64,000 bases of DNA, from NCBI RefSeq assembly GCF_024802625.1, contig NZ_CP103371.1:1240001-1304000 (forward strand), given 5' to 3'. Numbering within the stretch: position 1 is the stretch's first letter; the number at the start of each line of letters is the position of its first letter. Under the pieces are notes generated by a model. That model saw nothing but the letters and a program-made list of their open reading frames with translations. It ran no database searches and was not told the origin of the DNA. The stretch is from Massilia sp. H6 (GTDB lineage Bacteria; Pseudomonadota; Gammaproteobacteria; Burkholderiales; Burkholderiaceae_D). The position numbers were made by a program, and so were the translations under genes. This document shows, in pieces, positions 1-9,009 of this stretch.

Positions 1-1004
1 ACTACGTCCAGGGCTGGTTCGGCAGCGACATGCCGGACCTGAACCAGAAGAATCCCTTGCTGGCGAACTACCTGATCCAGCACACCCTGTGGTGGGTCGA
101 GTATGCGGGGCTGTACGGCATCCGGGTCGACACCTTCGGCTACTCGGACCATGCCTTCCTGGCTGCGTGGAGCCGCCGCGTGCGCGAGGAATTCCCGACC
201 CTGAACATCGTCGGCGAAGAATGGAGCATGAACCCGCTGGTGGTGTCGTACTGGCTCGACGGCAAGCGCAACCCGAACGGCTACCGCAGCGCGATGCCGT
301 CGATGATGGACTACCCGCTCAACGACACACTGCGCCGGGCGCTGGTGGCCGAGGACTCGCTGCATTCGGGACTGAGCCACCTGTACGAGCGCCTCAACGA
401 CGACGTGGCCTACCCGGACGCCAGCAAGCTGGTGGTCTTCGAGGGCAACCACGATATTCCGCGCCTGTACAGCATACTGGGCGAGGATCTCGATCTCTAC
501 AAGATGGCGATCGCCTACCTTCTCACCACGCGCGGCGTGCCCCAGCTGTACTACGGCACCGAGCTGCTCATGACCAGTCCATTGGTGCGCGCCGATGGGC
601 CCACGCGCCAGGATTTCCCGGGCGGCTGGCGCGGTGACCGCGTCGATGCGGTGAGCGGCGCCGGGCTCGATGCGAAGCAGAAGCAGGCGCAGGCCTATGT
701 CAGGAAGCTGCTCAACTGGCGCAAGACGCAAGCCCTGGTCCACAGCGGCAAGCTGATGCACTTCGCGCCCGAAGACGGAACCTATGTCTACTTCCGCTAT
801 GACGGCACCGGGCAGGGCGCAAAACGCCTGATGGTGGCGATCAACAAGAACCGCAAGCCGGTGTCGCTCGATACCGCGCGCTTTGCCGAAATCCTGCCGC
901 GCGGCGCCAGCGGAACCGATGTTGTCAGCGGCGAGACCTACGCCTTGGGGCGCACCCTCGCCATGCCGGCGCGTTCGGTACTGGTGCTGGAAGTGGATCG
1001 CTAG
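1..1004 (+). CDS. Alpha-amylase-family glycoside hydrolase, C-terminal part (5' end outside window)
   Basis: This is the last part of a GH13-type alpha-glucan hydrolase. The frame is open from base 3, so the start lies upstream of the window. The three GH13 catalytic signatures appear in order: GIRVDTF (nucleophile Asp), VGEEW (acid/base Glu) and FEGNHD (transition-state Asp), followed by the YYGTEL segment typical of this fold and a C-terminal beta domain. The spacing and the NPNGY.SAMPSMMDYPL stretch look closest to the cyclomaltodextrinase/neopullulanase (SusA-like) branch, which is inferred. Substrate and localisation cannot be judged without the N-terminus. It is followed after 59 bp by a YciI gene with no obvious functional link. 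Confidence 0.88.
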   Translation, partial: YVQGWFGSDMPDLNQKNPLLANYLIQHTLWWVEYAGLYGIRVDTFGYSDHAFLAAWSRRVREEFPTLNIVGEEWSMNPLVVSYWLDGKRNPNGYRSAMPSMMDYPLNDTLRRALVAEDSLHSGLSHLYERLNDDVAYPDASKLVVFEGNHDIPRLYSILGEDLDLYKMAIAYLLTTRGVPQLYYGTELLMTSPLVRADGPTRQDFPGGWRGDRVDAVSGAGLDAKQKQAQAYVRKLLNWRKTQALVHSGKLMHFAPEDGTYVYFRYDGTGQGAKRLMVAINKNRKPVSLDTARFAEILPRGASGTDVVSGETYALGRTLAMPARSVLVLEVDR

Positions 1005-1063
1005 CCTGGCCGGCTGGAGTAAGATGCCTGTTGCGCTTTGGCCGCCACGATCTGGGAGACTCC

Positions 1064-1372
1064 ATGCACTACCTGCTTACCTATGACCTTGCCCCCGACT
1101 ACCTCGAGCGCCGCGGCCAATTCCGCGACGCGCACCTGGAGCTGGCCTGGGCGGCGCAGCAGCGCGGAGAACTCGTGATCGCCGGCGCCCTGGTCGAGCC
1201 AAGCGACCAGGCCGTGCTGGTGTTTAGCTGCGCCACGCCGGAACCGGTGCAACTGTTCGCGGCGCGCGATCCGTATGTCACCCATGGGCTGGTACGCGCC
1301 TTTCACGTGCGCCAATGGAATACGGTCGTTGGCGACGCCGCTTTCAATCCGGTGCGTCCCGGCCAGGTCTAA
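1064..1372 (+). CDS. YciI family protein
   Basis: A 102-residue protein with the YciI ferredoxin-like fold pattern: an initial strand MHYLLTYDL, then RR..FR.AHL, a central GELVIAGAL segment, and a late strand RAFHVRQWNTV. YciI proteins are small dimeric alpha/beta-barrel proteins. Most have no assigned reaction and some act as dehydrochlorinases or EthD-like enzymes. The ATG at 1064 is chosen because GGGAGA lies 5-10 bases upstream; a TTG 33 bases earlier has no ribosome site. It sits between the amylase gene and the DUF969 gene, on the same strand and probably as its own small unit. The catalytic role is unknown. Confidence 0.85.
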   Translation: MHYLLTYDLAPDYLERRGQFRDAHLELAWAAQQRGELVIAGALVEPSDQAVLVFSCATPEPVQLFAARDPYVTHGLVRAFHVRQWNTVVGDAAFNPVRPGQV

Positions 1373-1439
1373 TCCAGCGGCAGGCTGGCCCGGCACATGG
1401 GGTAAGATTCCCCCGCTTTTCAACTGAGCCGGAGTTTTC

Positions 1440-2144
1440 ATGCAATCTGCAGTCAACCTGTGGCCGCTGCTCGGCGTGGCGGTCATCGTCGCCGGCTTCC
1501 TGCTGCGCGCCAATCCGGTGCTGGTAGTGGTCGCGGCCTGCGGCGTCACTGGCGCCGCCGCCTTCATGCCTGTCGACGCCATCCTGGCTTCGCTCGGCAC
1601 GGCTTTCGTCAAGACCCGCAACCTGCCGCTGATCCTGCTGCTTCCATTGGCGGCGATCGGCCTGCTGGAACGCTTCGGCCTGCGCGAGCGCGCCCAAAGT
1701 GCCATCGCGCGGGTGGCCTCGGCTACCGCCGGACGCCTGCTGATCGTTTACCTGTTTGCCCGCGAGACCTCGGCCGCGGCCGGGCTGACCAGCCTGGGCG
1801 GCCACGCCTCGATGGTGCGCCCGCTGGTGGCACCCATGGCCGAAGCGGCCGCCGAAACCCAGTACGGTGCGCTGCCCGACCACGTGCGTCATCGTATCCG
1901 CGCGATGGCGGCGGCCACCGACAACGTCGGGCTGTTCTTTGGCGAAGACATTTTCGTGGCCTTTGGTGCCATCGTGCTGATGCAGACCATCCTGCAGGCC
2001 GAGGGCATTGCGGTCGACCCGCTGCACATGGCGCTGTGGGGAATCCCGACCGCGATCACCGCCTTCGTCATCCACGCATGGAACCTGCGCCGGCTCGACC
2101 TGAGTATCCGGCGCGAGATGACCATGTTGGCGGTGCCGGCATGA
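1440..2144 (+). CDS. DUF969 family membrane protein
   Basis: A 234-residue integral membrane protein with about six hydrophobic helices (starting LWPLLGVAVIVAGFLL) and the polar motif LFARETSAAAGLTSLGGHASMV typical of DUF969. No reaction is known for the family. It is almost always encoded with a DUF979 protein and often with pyroglutamyl peptidase, as here. The stop overlaps the next start (ATGA at 2141), which points to translational coupling. I infer that DUF969 and DUF979 form one membrane complex, perhaps a permease for 5-oxoproline, pyroglutamyl peptides or a related compound. Confidence 0.85.
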   Translation: MQSAVNLWPLLGVAVIVAGFLLRANPVLVVVAACGVTGAAAFMPVDAILASLGTAFVKTRNLPLILLLPLAAIGLLERFGLRERAQSAIARVASATAGRLLIVYLFARETSAAAGLTSLGGHASMVRPLVAPMAEAAAETQYGALPDHVRHRIRAMAAATDNVGLFFGEDIFVAFGAIVLMQTILQAEGIAVDPLHMALWGIPTAITAFVIHAWNLRRLDLSIRREMTMLAVPA

Positions 2145-3094
2145 TCACGATCGACTTCTTCTACGTGCTGGTCGGCCTGCTGTTCCTGGCCGTGGCGGCC
2201 ATGAACCTGATCGACCGCAGCAACCCGCGGCGCGTTACCAGCGCGCTGTTCTGGGCGCTGTACGCGCTGCTCTACCTGGCGGGCGAGCGCCTGCCGCCGG
2301 CCGTGGTCGGCGCGCTGATGATCTTGATGGCGCTGATCGCCGGCTTCAGGGGCGTTGCCGGCGGCAAGCCGTCGACACTGCCAGAAGCGCAGCGCCGCGC
2401 GAGCAGCGCGCGCCTGGGTAACCGCTTGTTCATCCCGGCGCTGCTGCTGCCGCTGGTGACCATGGCGGGCGCCACCCTGTTCGATGGCCTGCGGGTGGGC
2501 GGCGTGCCGCTGCTGGGACCCGAACACCTGACCCTGGTGAGCCTGGGCTGCGCCGCGCTGGCGGCCCTGGCTGCTGCCTGCTGGCTGACGCGTTCCACGC
2601 CGCTGCAGGGCGTGCGCGAGGCGCGCCGCCTGGTCGACGCGATGGGCTGGGCCGTGGTGCTGCCGCACATGCTGGCGGTGCTCGGCCTGCTGTTTGCCGA
2701 AGCCGGGGTGGGCAAGGCGGTGGCGCAGGTGACTACCTCGTATATCAACATGGATTCGCGCTTTGTTGCGGTCGCGGTGTTCTGCATCGGCATGGCCTTG
2801 TTCACTATCGTGATGGGTAACGGCTTTGCGGCTTTTCCGGTGATGGCGGGCGGGGTCGGCATTCCGGTGCTGGTCGGGGTGTATGGCGCCAACCCGGCCG
2901 TGATGGCGGCGATCGGCATGTTCAGCGCCTATTGCGGCACCCTGATGACGCCGATGGCGGCGAACTTCAATATCGTGCCGGCGGCGCTGCTCGACCTGCC
3001 CGACAAGAACGCCGTGATCCGCGCCCAGCTGCCGACCGCGCTGCCGCTGCTGGTAGCGAATATCTTTTTGCTTTACTTCTTGATGAACCAATGA
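2141..3094 (+). CDS. DUF979 family membrane protein
   Basis: A 317-residue polytopic membrane protein (about nine helices) of the DUF979 family, starting MITIDFFYVLVGLLFLAVAA. Conserved-looking polar positions are in the last third (VMGNGFAAFPVMAGGVGIP, YCGTLMTPMAANFNIVP), which resembles the substrate-path segments of permeases; that likeness is inference. The start overlaps the DUF969 stop by ATGA and its own stop overlaps the pcp start in the same way, so three genes are coupled in one message. Confidence 0.85.
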   Translation: MITIDFFYVLVGLLFLAVAAMNLIDRSNPRRVTSALFWALYALLYLAGERLPPAVVGALMILMALIAGFRGVAGGKPSTLPEAQRRASSARLGNRLFIPALLLPLVTMAGATLFDGLRVGGVPLLGPEHLTLVSLGCAALAALAAACWLTRSTPLQGVREARRLVDAMGWAVVLPHMLAVLGLLFAEAGVGKAVAQVTTSYINMDSRFVAVAVFCIGMALFTIVMGNGFAAFPVMAGGVGIPVLVGVYGANPAVMAAIGMFSAYCGTLMTPMAANFNIVPAALLDLPDKNAVIRAQLPTALPLLVANIFLLYFLMNQ

Positions 3095-3735
3095 AAACCG
3101 TCTTGCTTACTGGATTCGAACCCTTCAACGGGGCCACCATCAACCCGGCCTGGGAGGCGGTACGGGCGCTCGAGGGCTGGAGCGGGGAGGGCTTCCGGGT
3201 CGAGGTGCGCCAGTTGCCCTGCGTATTCGTCGAGGCCAACCGCGCCCTGGCGGCGATGGTGAACGCGCTAGCGCCACAGATTGTCATTGCGCTCGGCCAG
3301 GCTGGCGGGCGCGGGGAGATCTCGGTCGAGCGCATCGCGATCAATGTGGACGATGCCTCGATTCTCGACAACGCCGGCCGGCAGCCGGTGGACCGGCCGA
3401 TCCACGCGGGCGCGCCGGCGGCCTATTTTTCCACGCTGCCGATCAAGTCGATGGTCGCGGCGATGCGCGCGGCCGGCTTGAGGGCGGGGGTGTCGCAGAC
3501 GGCGGGCACCTTCGTGTGCAACCACGTGTTCTACGGCTTGATGCACCATGTGGCGACACACCCGGTGAAGGCGGGCTTCATCCACGTGCCTTTCCTGCCC
3601 GAGCAGGCCGCCGGGCGGGCCGACAATCCGGCGTCGATGGCGCTCGCCGACATCGTTGCCGGCATTCGGATTGCGGTCGAGATCGCGGTGACGGTCGAGC
3701 GCGACGGCGTGCACGTTGGTGGCGCTACCCACTGA
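3091..3735 (+). CDS. pcp: Pyroglutamyl-peptidase I (pyrrolidone-carboxylate peptidase)
   Basis: A C15-family cysteine peptidase of 214 residues, which removes N-terminal pyroglutamate from peptides in the cytoplasm. The opening TGFEPFNG and the catalytic triad are visible: Glu80 in GEISVERIAIN, Cys143 in GTFVCNH, and His165 in GFIHVPFLPEQ. The length is normal for the family. The ATG at 3091 overlaps the DUF979 stop by ATGA. The context suggests that 5-oxoproline or pyroglutamyl peptides are handled by the two upstream membrane proteins, but that is inferred from gene neighbourhood only. Confidence 0.95.
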   Translation: MKTVLLTGFEPFNGATINPAWEAVRALEGWSGEGFRVEVRQLPCVFVEANRALAAMVNALAPQIVIALGQAGGRGEISVERIAINVDDASILDNAGRQPVDRPIHAGAPAAYFSTLPIKSMVAAMRAAGLRAGVSQTAGTFVCNHVFYGLMHHVATHPVKAGFIHVPFLPEQAAGRADNPASMALADIVAGIRIAVEIAVTVERDGVHVGGATH

Positions 3736-3755
3736 GGTTCGCCAAATTACGGACG

Positions 3756-3784
3756 AAAAAAATCCGGAGCCGCAGCCCCGGATT
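3756..3784 (-). terminator. Rho-independent terminator of the lipoprotein gene
   Basis: A perfect 7-bp stem (AATCCGG at 3761-3767 with CCGGATT at 3778-3784) with a 10-base loop is followed, reading leftward, by a run of T (3756-3762). It lies 25 bases past the stop of the leftward lipoprotein gene and also separates it from the convergent pcp. Confidence 0.85.
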
Positions 3785-3809
3785 CTTGATGCGCTCGCAG
3801 ACGTCGCGA

Positions 3810-4187
3810 TTACTTCTTTTCTTGCAGACGCTCGCCGGCATCTTCCAGCACGGCGCCAGTCTTGTCGCCCAGTTTGTCCGACGCGGCGCGCACTTCAGCA
3901 GCGGCTTCGCGCGTTTCCTGGCGCACTTCGGCGCCAGCTGCCTGGAGGTTGTCGCCAGCGCGTTCAGCGGCAGCGTCGACGTTGGCAGCAGCGCGGTCGG
4001 CGGCAGCTTCGGTTTCGCGGGCGGCTTCGCGGGTTTCTGCAGCAACTTCTGCGCCAGCGTGGTCAATGGCGGCGCCGGCTTCCTGGGCAGGGCCCATGTT
4101 TGGATTGTCGTCGGCTTTCTTGCAGCCGGTCGCCATCACGGCAACGGCCAGCATCAGGGCGGAAATGGTAGCGGTCGTTTTTTTCAT
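3810..4187 (-). CDS. Small Ala/Glu-rich coiled-coil lipoprotein
   Basis: A 125-residue protein with a lipoprotein signal (MKKTTATISALMLAVAVMATGC, lipobox ATGC, lipidated Cys at residue 22). The mature part is rich in Ala, Glu, Arg and Asp and predicted fully helical. A segment is repeated: AGAEVAAETREAARE and AGAEVRQETREAAAE, with 11-residue periodicity like LEA-type or apolipoprotein-like helices. The start at 4187 is set by AAGGAG 8 bases upstream; an in-frame ATG 16 codons earlier would spoil the signal peptide. Function unknown; a membrane-associated stress or structural role is a guess. Confidence 0.8.
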   Translation of the reverse strand: MKKTTATISALMLAVAVMATGCKKADDNPNMGPAQEAGAAIDHAGAEVAAETREAARETEAAADRAAANVDAAAERAGDNLQAAGAEVRQETREAAAEVRAASDKLGDKTGAVLEDAGERLQEKK

Positions 4188-4388
4188 GGTGTGCTCCTTG
4201 GATGAGGGGTTGTTTAAGTATTCACGTTTTGACAAGATTCTGCACTAAAACGTCAGCGCCGACCGTGCGCAAAGTAACGCAGAACAAAGAAAGTTGAAAT
4301 TTTTAACTTAATTTCAACGAAACTTTCCCCAAGGCCGACTTTTCCGGTCGAATAGTCTACCGTCCAGATATCTGTCGCACCTTGCGCC
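4188..4388. other. Intergenic region left of the insertion sequence
   Basis: About 200 bases between the lipoprotein gene and the IS. It carries the leader of the lipoprotein and an AT-rich stretch (4290-4325). I see no gene. If the IS is removed, this DNA joins directly to the leader of the 69-residue gene at 5507. Confidence 0.5.
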
Positions 4389-4396
4389 ATGCACAA
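4389..4396. repeat. Target-site duplication, left copy
   Basis: ATGCACAA immediately left of the IS inverted repeat; an identical octamer lies at 5480-5487 immediately right of it. An 8-bp duplication is what IS1595-family elements usually make, so this marks a simple insertion. Confidence 0.9.
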
Positions 4397-5479
4397 GGCG
4401 CTGTCCCCGTTGGCTATGGATGAGCACTGAACTGCTGAGCTGAACTGCTGAGCTATTTTGCGGTCCAACCCCGGTCGATCCCGATAGGGAGTGGTGGATG
4501 AAAGCGCCCAAGTTCGCCAAGCTGTTTGCCCAGCTTCCCATGCTCAACCAGGCCCAGCGGCTGCAGATGCTCGATTCCCTGCATCCCGCAGCCGGCCTCG
4601 ACCGGGTGATCGCCCTGATCGGGCAGATCCGTTCGAAAGGGCGGCGCTGTCCGCAGTGCGGCTGCCAGCACTACCACCGGCACGGCCAGGCCAACGACCT
4701 GCAACGTTTTCGCTGCTGCCAATGCCGACGCACCTTTAACGACCTGAGTGGCACGCCGCTGGCGCGGCTCAGGCTGCGCGGCAAGTGGCTCGACTACCTC
4801 GGCGCCGTGCTCGATTCAAGGCCGGTGCGCGACGCCGCCAAGCGGGTTGGCGTCCATCGCAACACGGCGTTTCGTTGGCGCCATCGCTTCCTGGACCGGG
4901 TCAAGCATGACCGGCCAGCGCAGCTCGGCGGCATCGTCGAGGCCGACGAAATGTTTTTGCTCGAATCGCAAAAAGGCTCGCGCACACTCGGTCGCCCGCC
5001 GCGCAAGCGAGGCGGCCGGGCCAGCTTGCCCGGCATCTCGCGCCACCTCGACTGCATCCTGGTCGCGCGCGACCGCAGTGGACAGACCATCGACGCGGTT
5101 ACCGGACGCGGCGCCCTGAAAGTGACCCAACTGGTGCAACACCTGTTGCCGAAGCTGGCCCCGCAAGCGCTTCTGGTCACCGACTCGCACGCCGCCTACC
5201 GTGCGTTCGCCCGCCAGCGCGGCATTGCCCACCAGGCGGTCAACCTGCGCTCCGGCGAGCGGGTTCGGTTCAGTAAGTGGGGCGCGATCCATGTCCAGAA
5301 CGTCAACGCTTACCACCGGCGCTTGCGCCAATGGCTGGCGCGGTTCCACGGGGTTGCCTCGCGTTGGCTGCCCAATTACCTGGGCTGGCATTGGGCACTC
5401 GATGGCGGGCGGGTCACTTCCGTCGAGCACTTGCTGCGTATCGCATTCGGAGTCATCCATAGCCAACGGTGACAGCGCC
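4397..5479 (+). mobile_element. Complete IS1595-family insertion sequence (1083 bp)
   Basis: The element is bounded by 27-bp terminal inverted repeats (4397-4423 and 5453-5479) that match at all but about two positions; the outer part is GGCGCTGTC and the inner part GTTGGCTATGGATGA. It is flanked by a perfect 8-bp direct repeat. It holds one transposase gene, whose last codons run into the right repeat. Just inside the left end there are two tandem copies of a 13-bp unit (TGAACTGCTGAGC). Related sequences occur at 17038-17143 (deleted MITE form) and 63446-64000 (second copy, inverse orientation). Confidence 0.93.
4498..5472 (+). CDS. IS1595-family transposase
   Basis: A 324-residue transposase. 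The N-terminus carries a zinc ribbon (Cys51-x2-Cys54 and Cys73/74-x-Cys76), a helix-turn-helix follows (VRDAAKRVGVHRNTAFRWRH), and then an ISXO2-like DDE-type core: EADE with Asp150, VTDSHAAY with Asp229, and an Asn-rich third motif NVNAYHRRLRQWL. In this motif an Asn stands where many relatives have Glu, as in the DDN-type subgroups. GGGAG sits 9 bases before the ATG. The gene fills the element and appears intact, so the copy may be active. Confidence 0.93.
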   Translation: MKAPKFAKLFAQLPMLNQAQRLQMLDSLHPAAGLDRVIALIGQIRSKGRRCPQCGCQHYHRHGQANDLQRFRCCQCRRTFNDLSGTPLARLRLRGKWLDYLGAVLDSRPVRDAAKRVGVHRNTAFRWRHRFLDRVKHDRPAQLGGIVEADEMFLLESQKGSRTLGRPPRKRGGRASLPGISRHLDCILVARDRSGQTIDAVTGRGALKVTQLVQHLLPKLAPQALLVTDSHAAYRAFARQRGIAHQAVNLRSGERVRFSKWGAIHVQNVNAYHRRLRQWLARFHGVASRWLPNYLGWHWALDGGRVTSVEHLLRIAFGVIHSQR

Positions 5480-5487
5480 ATGCACAA
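5480..5487. repeat. Target-site duplication, right copy
   Basis: Second copy of the octamer ATGCACAA, directly after the right inverted repeat. Confidence 0.9.
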
Positions 5488-5506
5488 AGAATGCTAGGAT
5501 TGTTGC

Positions 5507-5716
5507 ATGGACCGACGAAGCGACTATAAAACTGCACTGCTGATCGATGCCGCCATCCACGAGGCCGCCAGCGAAGGGCGCCCGCGCGCCGCCAGCGAAC
5601 TGGCCGGCATCGGGGTTCCGCTGGAAATCACGATGCGGGTCCTGACTCGGCCCGCCGAGCGGCGCCACCAGCTCGCCTCGCTCGATACCGTCGCCGTCGA
5701 AATCAAGCGAAAATAA
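5507..5716 (+). CDS. Hypothetical 69-residue protein
   Basis: A short, charged, probably helical protein (MDRRSDYKTALLIDAAIHEA...). No recognisable family and no membrane segment. It begins 27 bases right of the insertion sequence. Removing the IS and one target copy gives TTGCGC (4383-4388), 16 bases, then TAGGAT about 10 bases before the ATG, so the insertion may have split its promoter. No clear Shine-Dalgarno sequence is seen. It may be silent now, or driven from the IS. Coding status is moderately likely from its codon pattern. Confidence 0.55.
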   Translation: MDRRSDYKTALLIDAAIHEAASEGRPRAASELAGIGVPLEITMRVLTRPAERRHQLASLDTVAVEIKRK

Positions 5717-5733
5717 GCTTCGCGCCTGGAGCG

Positions 5734-6654
5734 TCAGGCTCCGGCCGGCTGCGCGCCCGCTTCCGGAAACAGGATGTTCAAGAACGCCCGTACCACTGGC
5801 GCGTCGTCCTGGGCCAGGTAAGTAATGTACAGGTTGGCCGAGGGCGCATCGGTCCGGATCGGCAGGAAGCGCACGCCCGGCCAACCGATGCGGCTGGTGG
5901 TTTGCGGCAGCAACGCCACTCCCAGGCCCGCGCCGACCATGGCCAGCAGCGTCTGCGGCTCGGTCGCCTCCTGGAAGATGGTCGGCTCGAAGCCGGCATT
6001 GACGCAGCACTGGATCAGGTAGCGCGGTTCGGCCGACTGGTCCAGGTGCAGGGTCAGCATGGGTTCATGGGCGATGTCGATCAGCTCGATCGCATCCTGC
6101 TGCGCCAGCCGGTGGCGATCGCTGATCGCCACGCAGACGTCTTCGCGCGAGCACAGGTCCTGGCGCAGGTTGGCCTGCTTGAGCACATCGGGCTCGATGC
6201 GCGGCTCGCGCCAGAAGCCGACGTCGATCTGGCGCGCGCGCAGCGCTTCCCACTGGTCGTTCGGCCCCAGCTCGTGGATGGTCCAGGTCACGCGCGGGTA
6301 CTGGCTCTGGAACTGCTCGAGCAGGCCGGGTATCGGCCCCCACATTGCCGAGCCGACGATGCCCACCCGTAGACGCCCGACTTCGCCGCGGTCGATCTGG
6401 CGGATGGTGTCGATCGTCATGCGCATCTTGGCCAGCAGCTCGGCCGCTTCGCCCATCAGTGCCTTGCCCGCCACCGTCAGTTCGAAGCTGCGCGTGGTGC
6501 GGGTAAACAGGCGCACCCCCAGTTCGCTTTCGAGTTTCATGATCTGCTGGCTCAGGGGCGGCTGCGAGATGTGCAGGCGTTCGGCCGCGCGCGAGAAGCT
6601 TTTCTCTTCGGCCACGGCAAGGAAGTAGCGCAGCTGTTTCAGGTCGATCGACAT
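5734..6654 (-). CDS. LysR-family transcriptional regulator
   Basis: A 306-residue LysR regulator. The N-terminal winged helix-turn-helix is clear (LRYFLAVAEEKSFSRAAERL, then HISQPPLSQQI), followed by a linker helix and a periplasmic-binding-protein-like effector domain. It is the third gene of a leftward set: its ATG at 6654 lies 13 bases after the psuG stop, so it is probably co-transcribed with psuK and psuG. The location suggests control of pseudouridine or nucleoside use, possibly acting at the 8785-9009 intergenic region. The effector is unknown. Confidence 0.92.
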   Translation of the reverse strand: MSIDLKQLRYFLAVAEEKSFSRAAERLHISQPPLSQQIMKLESELGVRLFTRTTRSFELTVAGKALMGEAAELLAKMRMTIDTIRQIDRGEVGRLRVGIVGSAMWGPIPGLLEQFQSQYPRVTWTIHELGPNDQWEALRARQIDVGFWREPRIEPDVLKQANLRQDLCSREDVCVAISDRHRLAQQDAIELIDIAHEPMLTLHLDQSAEPRYLIQCCVNAGFEPTIFQEATEPQTLLAMVGAGLGVALLPQTTSRIGWPGVRFLPIRTDAPSANLYITYLAQDDAPVVRAFLNILFPEAGAQPAGA

Positions 6655-6667
6655 GGGGCTGCGCCCT

Positions 6668-7600
<933 letters not shown>

Positions 7601-7602
7601 GC

Positions 7603-8784
7603 TTAGTCCAATACGGGTTCGGTGGGTTCGTCGGTGACGCCGTCCAGGTGGCCCATTGCCAGCGCCGGACAGACAGTCTGCCTGCATTCGATGGTCATGG
7701 CCGACAGCCGCAGCCCGCGGCGGCAGGCCAGTGCCAGGTCGCCGCCTTCACTGGCGCCGCCTTCACTGCCGCCGCCATGGAGCGACCAGCACAGCGCGGC
7801 GGCAAAGGCGTCGCCGGCTCCGGTGACGTCGACCACGTCGACGCTCGGCGCTGCCAGGTGCATCACGCCGCTGGGCGAGGTGTAGCACGCACCGCGCATG
7901 CCGCGCGTGACGACCACGTCCTGCGCTCCCTGGCGCTGGAGTTCGGCGCAGGCGGCATCGAGGTCGGCATCGGTGCCCAGCGCACGGCCAACGCGCGCGG
8001 CCAGTTCGCCCTCGTTCAGGATCAGCAGCCGCAGCCCAAGCAAGCTGGCGGGCAGGCGCGCCATCTTCGGTTCGGATACCGCCACCAGTACCAGCGCCAC
8101 GCTGCTGCGCGCCGCCTCGTCGAGCAGGGCGGCGATGCTCTCGGTCGGCAGGTTCAGGTCGGCCACTACCAGCGCGGCGCCGGCGCGCTGCTGCTGGCGC
8201 GTTGCCAAAAAGGCTGGCGTGAGCCGGTCGTTGAGCGCCATGTCGGCCAGGGCCACCATCAATTCGCCGTGCTGGTCGAGCACCGCGGTATAGGTGCCGC
8301 TGCTGGCGCCATCGAGGCGCAGCGCGCCGCGGGTGTCGATCCCGGCGTCCTCGGCATGGGCCAGCAGGGCGCGGCCCGAGGCATCGTTGCCGACCGCCGT
8401 GATCAAGGCGGTCGGGGCCCCCAGGCGCGCCAGGTTCTCGGCGATGTTGCGGGCGACGCCGCCGAAAGATTCATCCTGGGTGGCCGGATTCGAGCTGCCG
8501 GGCACCAGCGGCCCCACGCTGCGCAGCTTGCGGTCGAGATTCGCCGCGCCGATACACAGGATCGGACGCTGGTCTGGCAGCACGTAGGCGCGCCCGAGGA
8601 TGCGGCGTTCGCGCACCAGCGTGGCGATATAGTTGGCAACTGCCGAGCGCGACAGCCCCAGTGCGCTGGCCAGATCCTGCTGCGAGATAAAGGGATTGGC
8701 GCGGATCAGCTCGTACAACTGTTCTTTTTTGGGCAAGTCGGTCACGGTCGCGCTTGGGTAGGGGTTAAACAACTGTTTGAGCAT
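7603..8784 (-). CDS. psuK: Pseudouridine kinase (PfkB family) with N-terminal helix-turn-helix
   Basis: A 393-residue PfkB-type sugar kinase preceded by a MarR/winged-helix-like DNA-binding segment (residues about 18-72, with [20 protein letters not shown]). The kinase part shows the PfkB signatures, including [13 protein letters not shown] with the catalytic Asp. Next to psuG it most probably phosphorylates pseudouridine. The HTH fusion, known from YeiI-like kinases, suggests it also senses substrate and regulates its own cluster. A Gly/Ser/Glu repeat ([12 protein letters not shown]) lies near the C-terminus. The ATG at 8784 lacks a good ribosome site. A TTGACA-17-TAGCAT promoter-like pair overlaps this ATG, so a start further in (for example GTG at 8745) is possible. 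Confidence 0.88.
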   Translation of the reverse strand: MLKQLFNPYPSATVTDLPKKEQLYELIRANPFISQQDLASALGLSRSAVANYIATLVRERRILGRAYVLPDQRPILCIGAANLDRKLRSVGPLVPGSSNPATQDESFGGVARNIAENLARLGAPTALITAVGNDASGRALLAHAEDAGIDTRGALRLDGASSGTYTAVLDQHGELMVALADMALNDRLTPAFLATRQQQRAGAALVVADLNLPTESIAALLDEAARSSVALVLVAVSEPKMARLPASLLGLRLLILNEGELAARVGRALGTDADLDAACAELQRQGAQDVVVTRGMRGACYTSPSGVMHLAAPSVDVVDVTGAGDAFAAALCWSLHGGGSEGGASEGGDLALACRRGLRLSAMTIECRQTVCPALAMGHLDGVTDEPTEPVLD

Positions 8785-8808
8785 GCTAGACAAGTGTCAT
8801 GGTGCTGT

Positions 8809-8875
8809 CAAATACCTTGAACTTACTGATAATATATTTTTAAAACGAATAAATCGACAAGAAAAATGGTATTTG
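8809..8875. promoter_or_regulatory. Inverted 8-bp repeat in the psu/deo divergent region
   Basis: CAAATACC at 8809-8816 and GGTATTTG at 8868-8875 form a perfect 8-bp inverted pair, 59 bases centre to centre, in the 225-base region between the divergent psuK and purine nucleoside phosphorylase genes. The DNA between is AT-rich. It could hold operators for a nucleoside-responsive regulator such as the psuK HTH domain or the LysR protein. This is inference from layout only. Confidence 0.4.
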
Positions 8876-8902
8876 CCATACATATTGGCCATCGTGCATA
8901 GT

Positions 8903-8908
8903 TATAAT
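8903..8908 (+). promoter_or_regulatory. -10 box of the deo operon
   Basis: A perfect TATAAT about 100 bases before the first deo gene. No good -35 hexamer sits at the normal distance (TTGCCA is 24 bases away), which would fit an activator-dependent promoter. Confidence 0.45.
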
Positions 8909-9009
8909 ATTCCGGCTGATATGTGCCGCGTGCTGCTGCTCTGTAGCACCTTCCGGCGCCTGCCCCTTCATCCCGTCTCCCGCATTCCGCTTTACGACAA
9001 GGAACAACC

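Noticed and set aside
4428..4453. Tandem 13-bp repeat considered as a separate VNTR
   Set aside because: It lies inside the left end of the insertion sequence and is partly shared by the MITE, so it belongs to the element.
8782..8806. TTGACA-17-TAGCAT as the psuK promoter
   Set aside because: The -10 part overlaps the proposed ATG, so it would need a later start codon. I mention it under the gene but do not call it a promoter.
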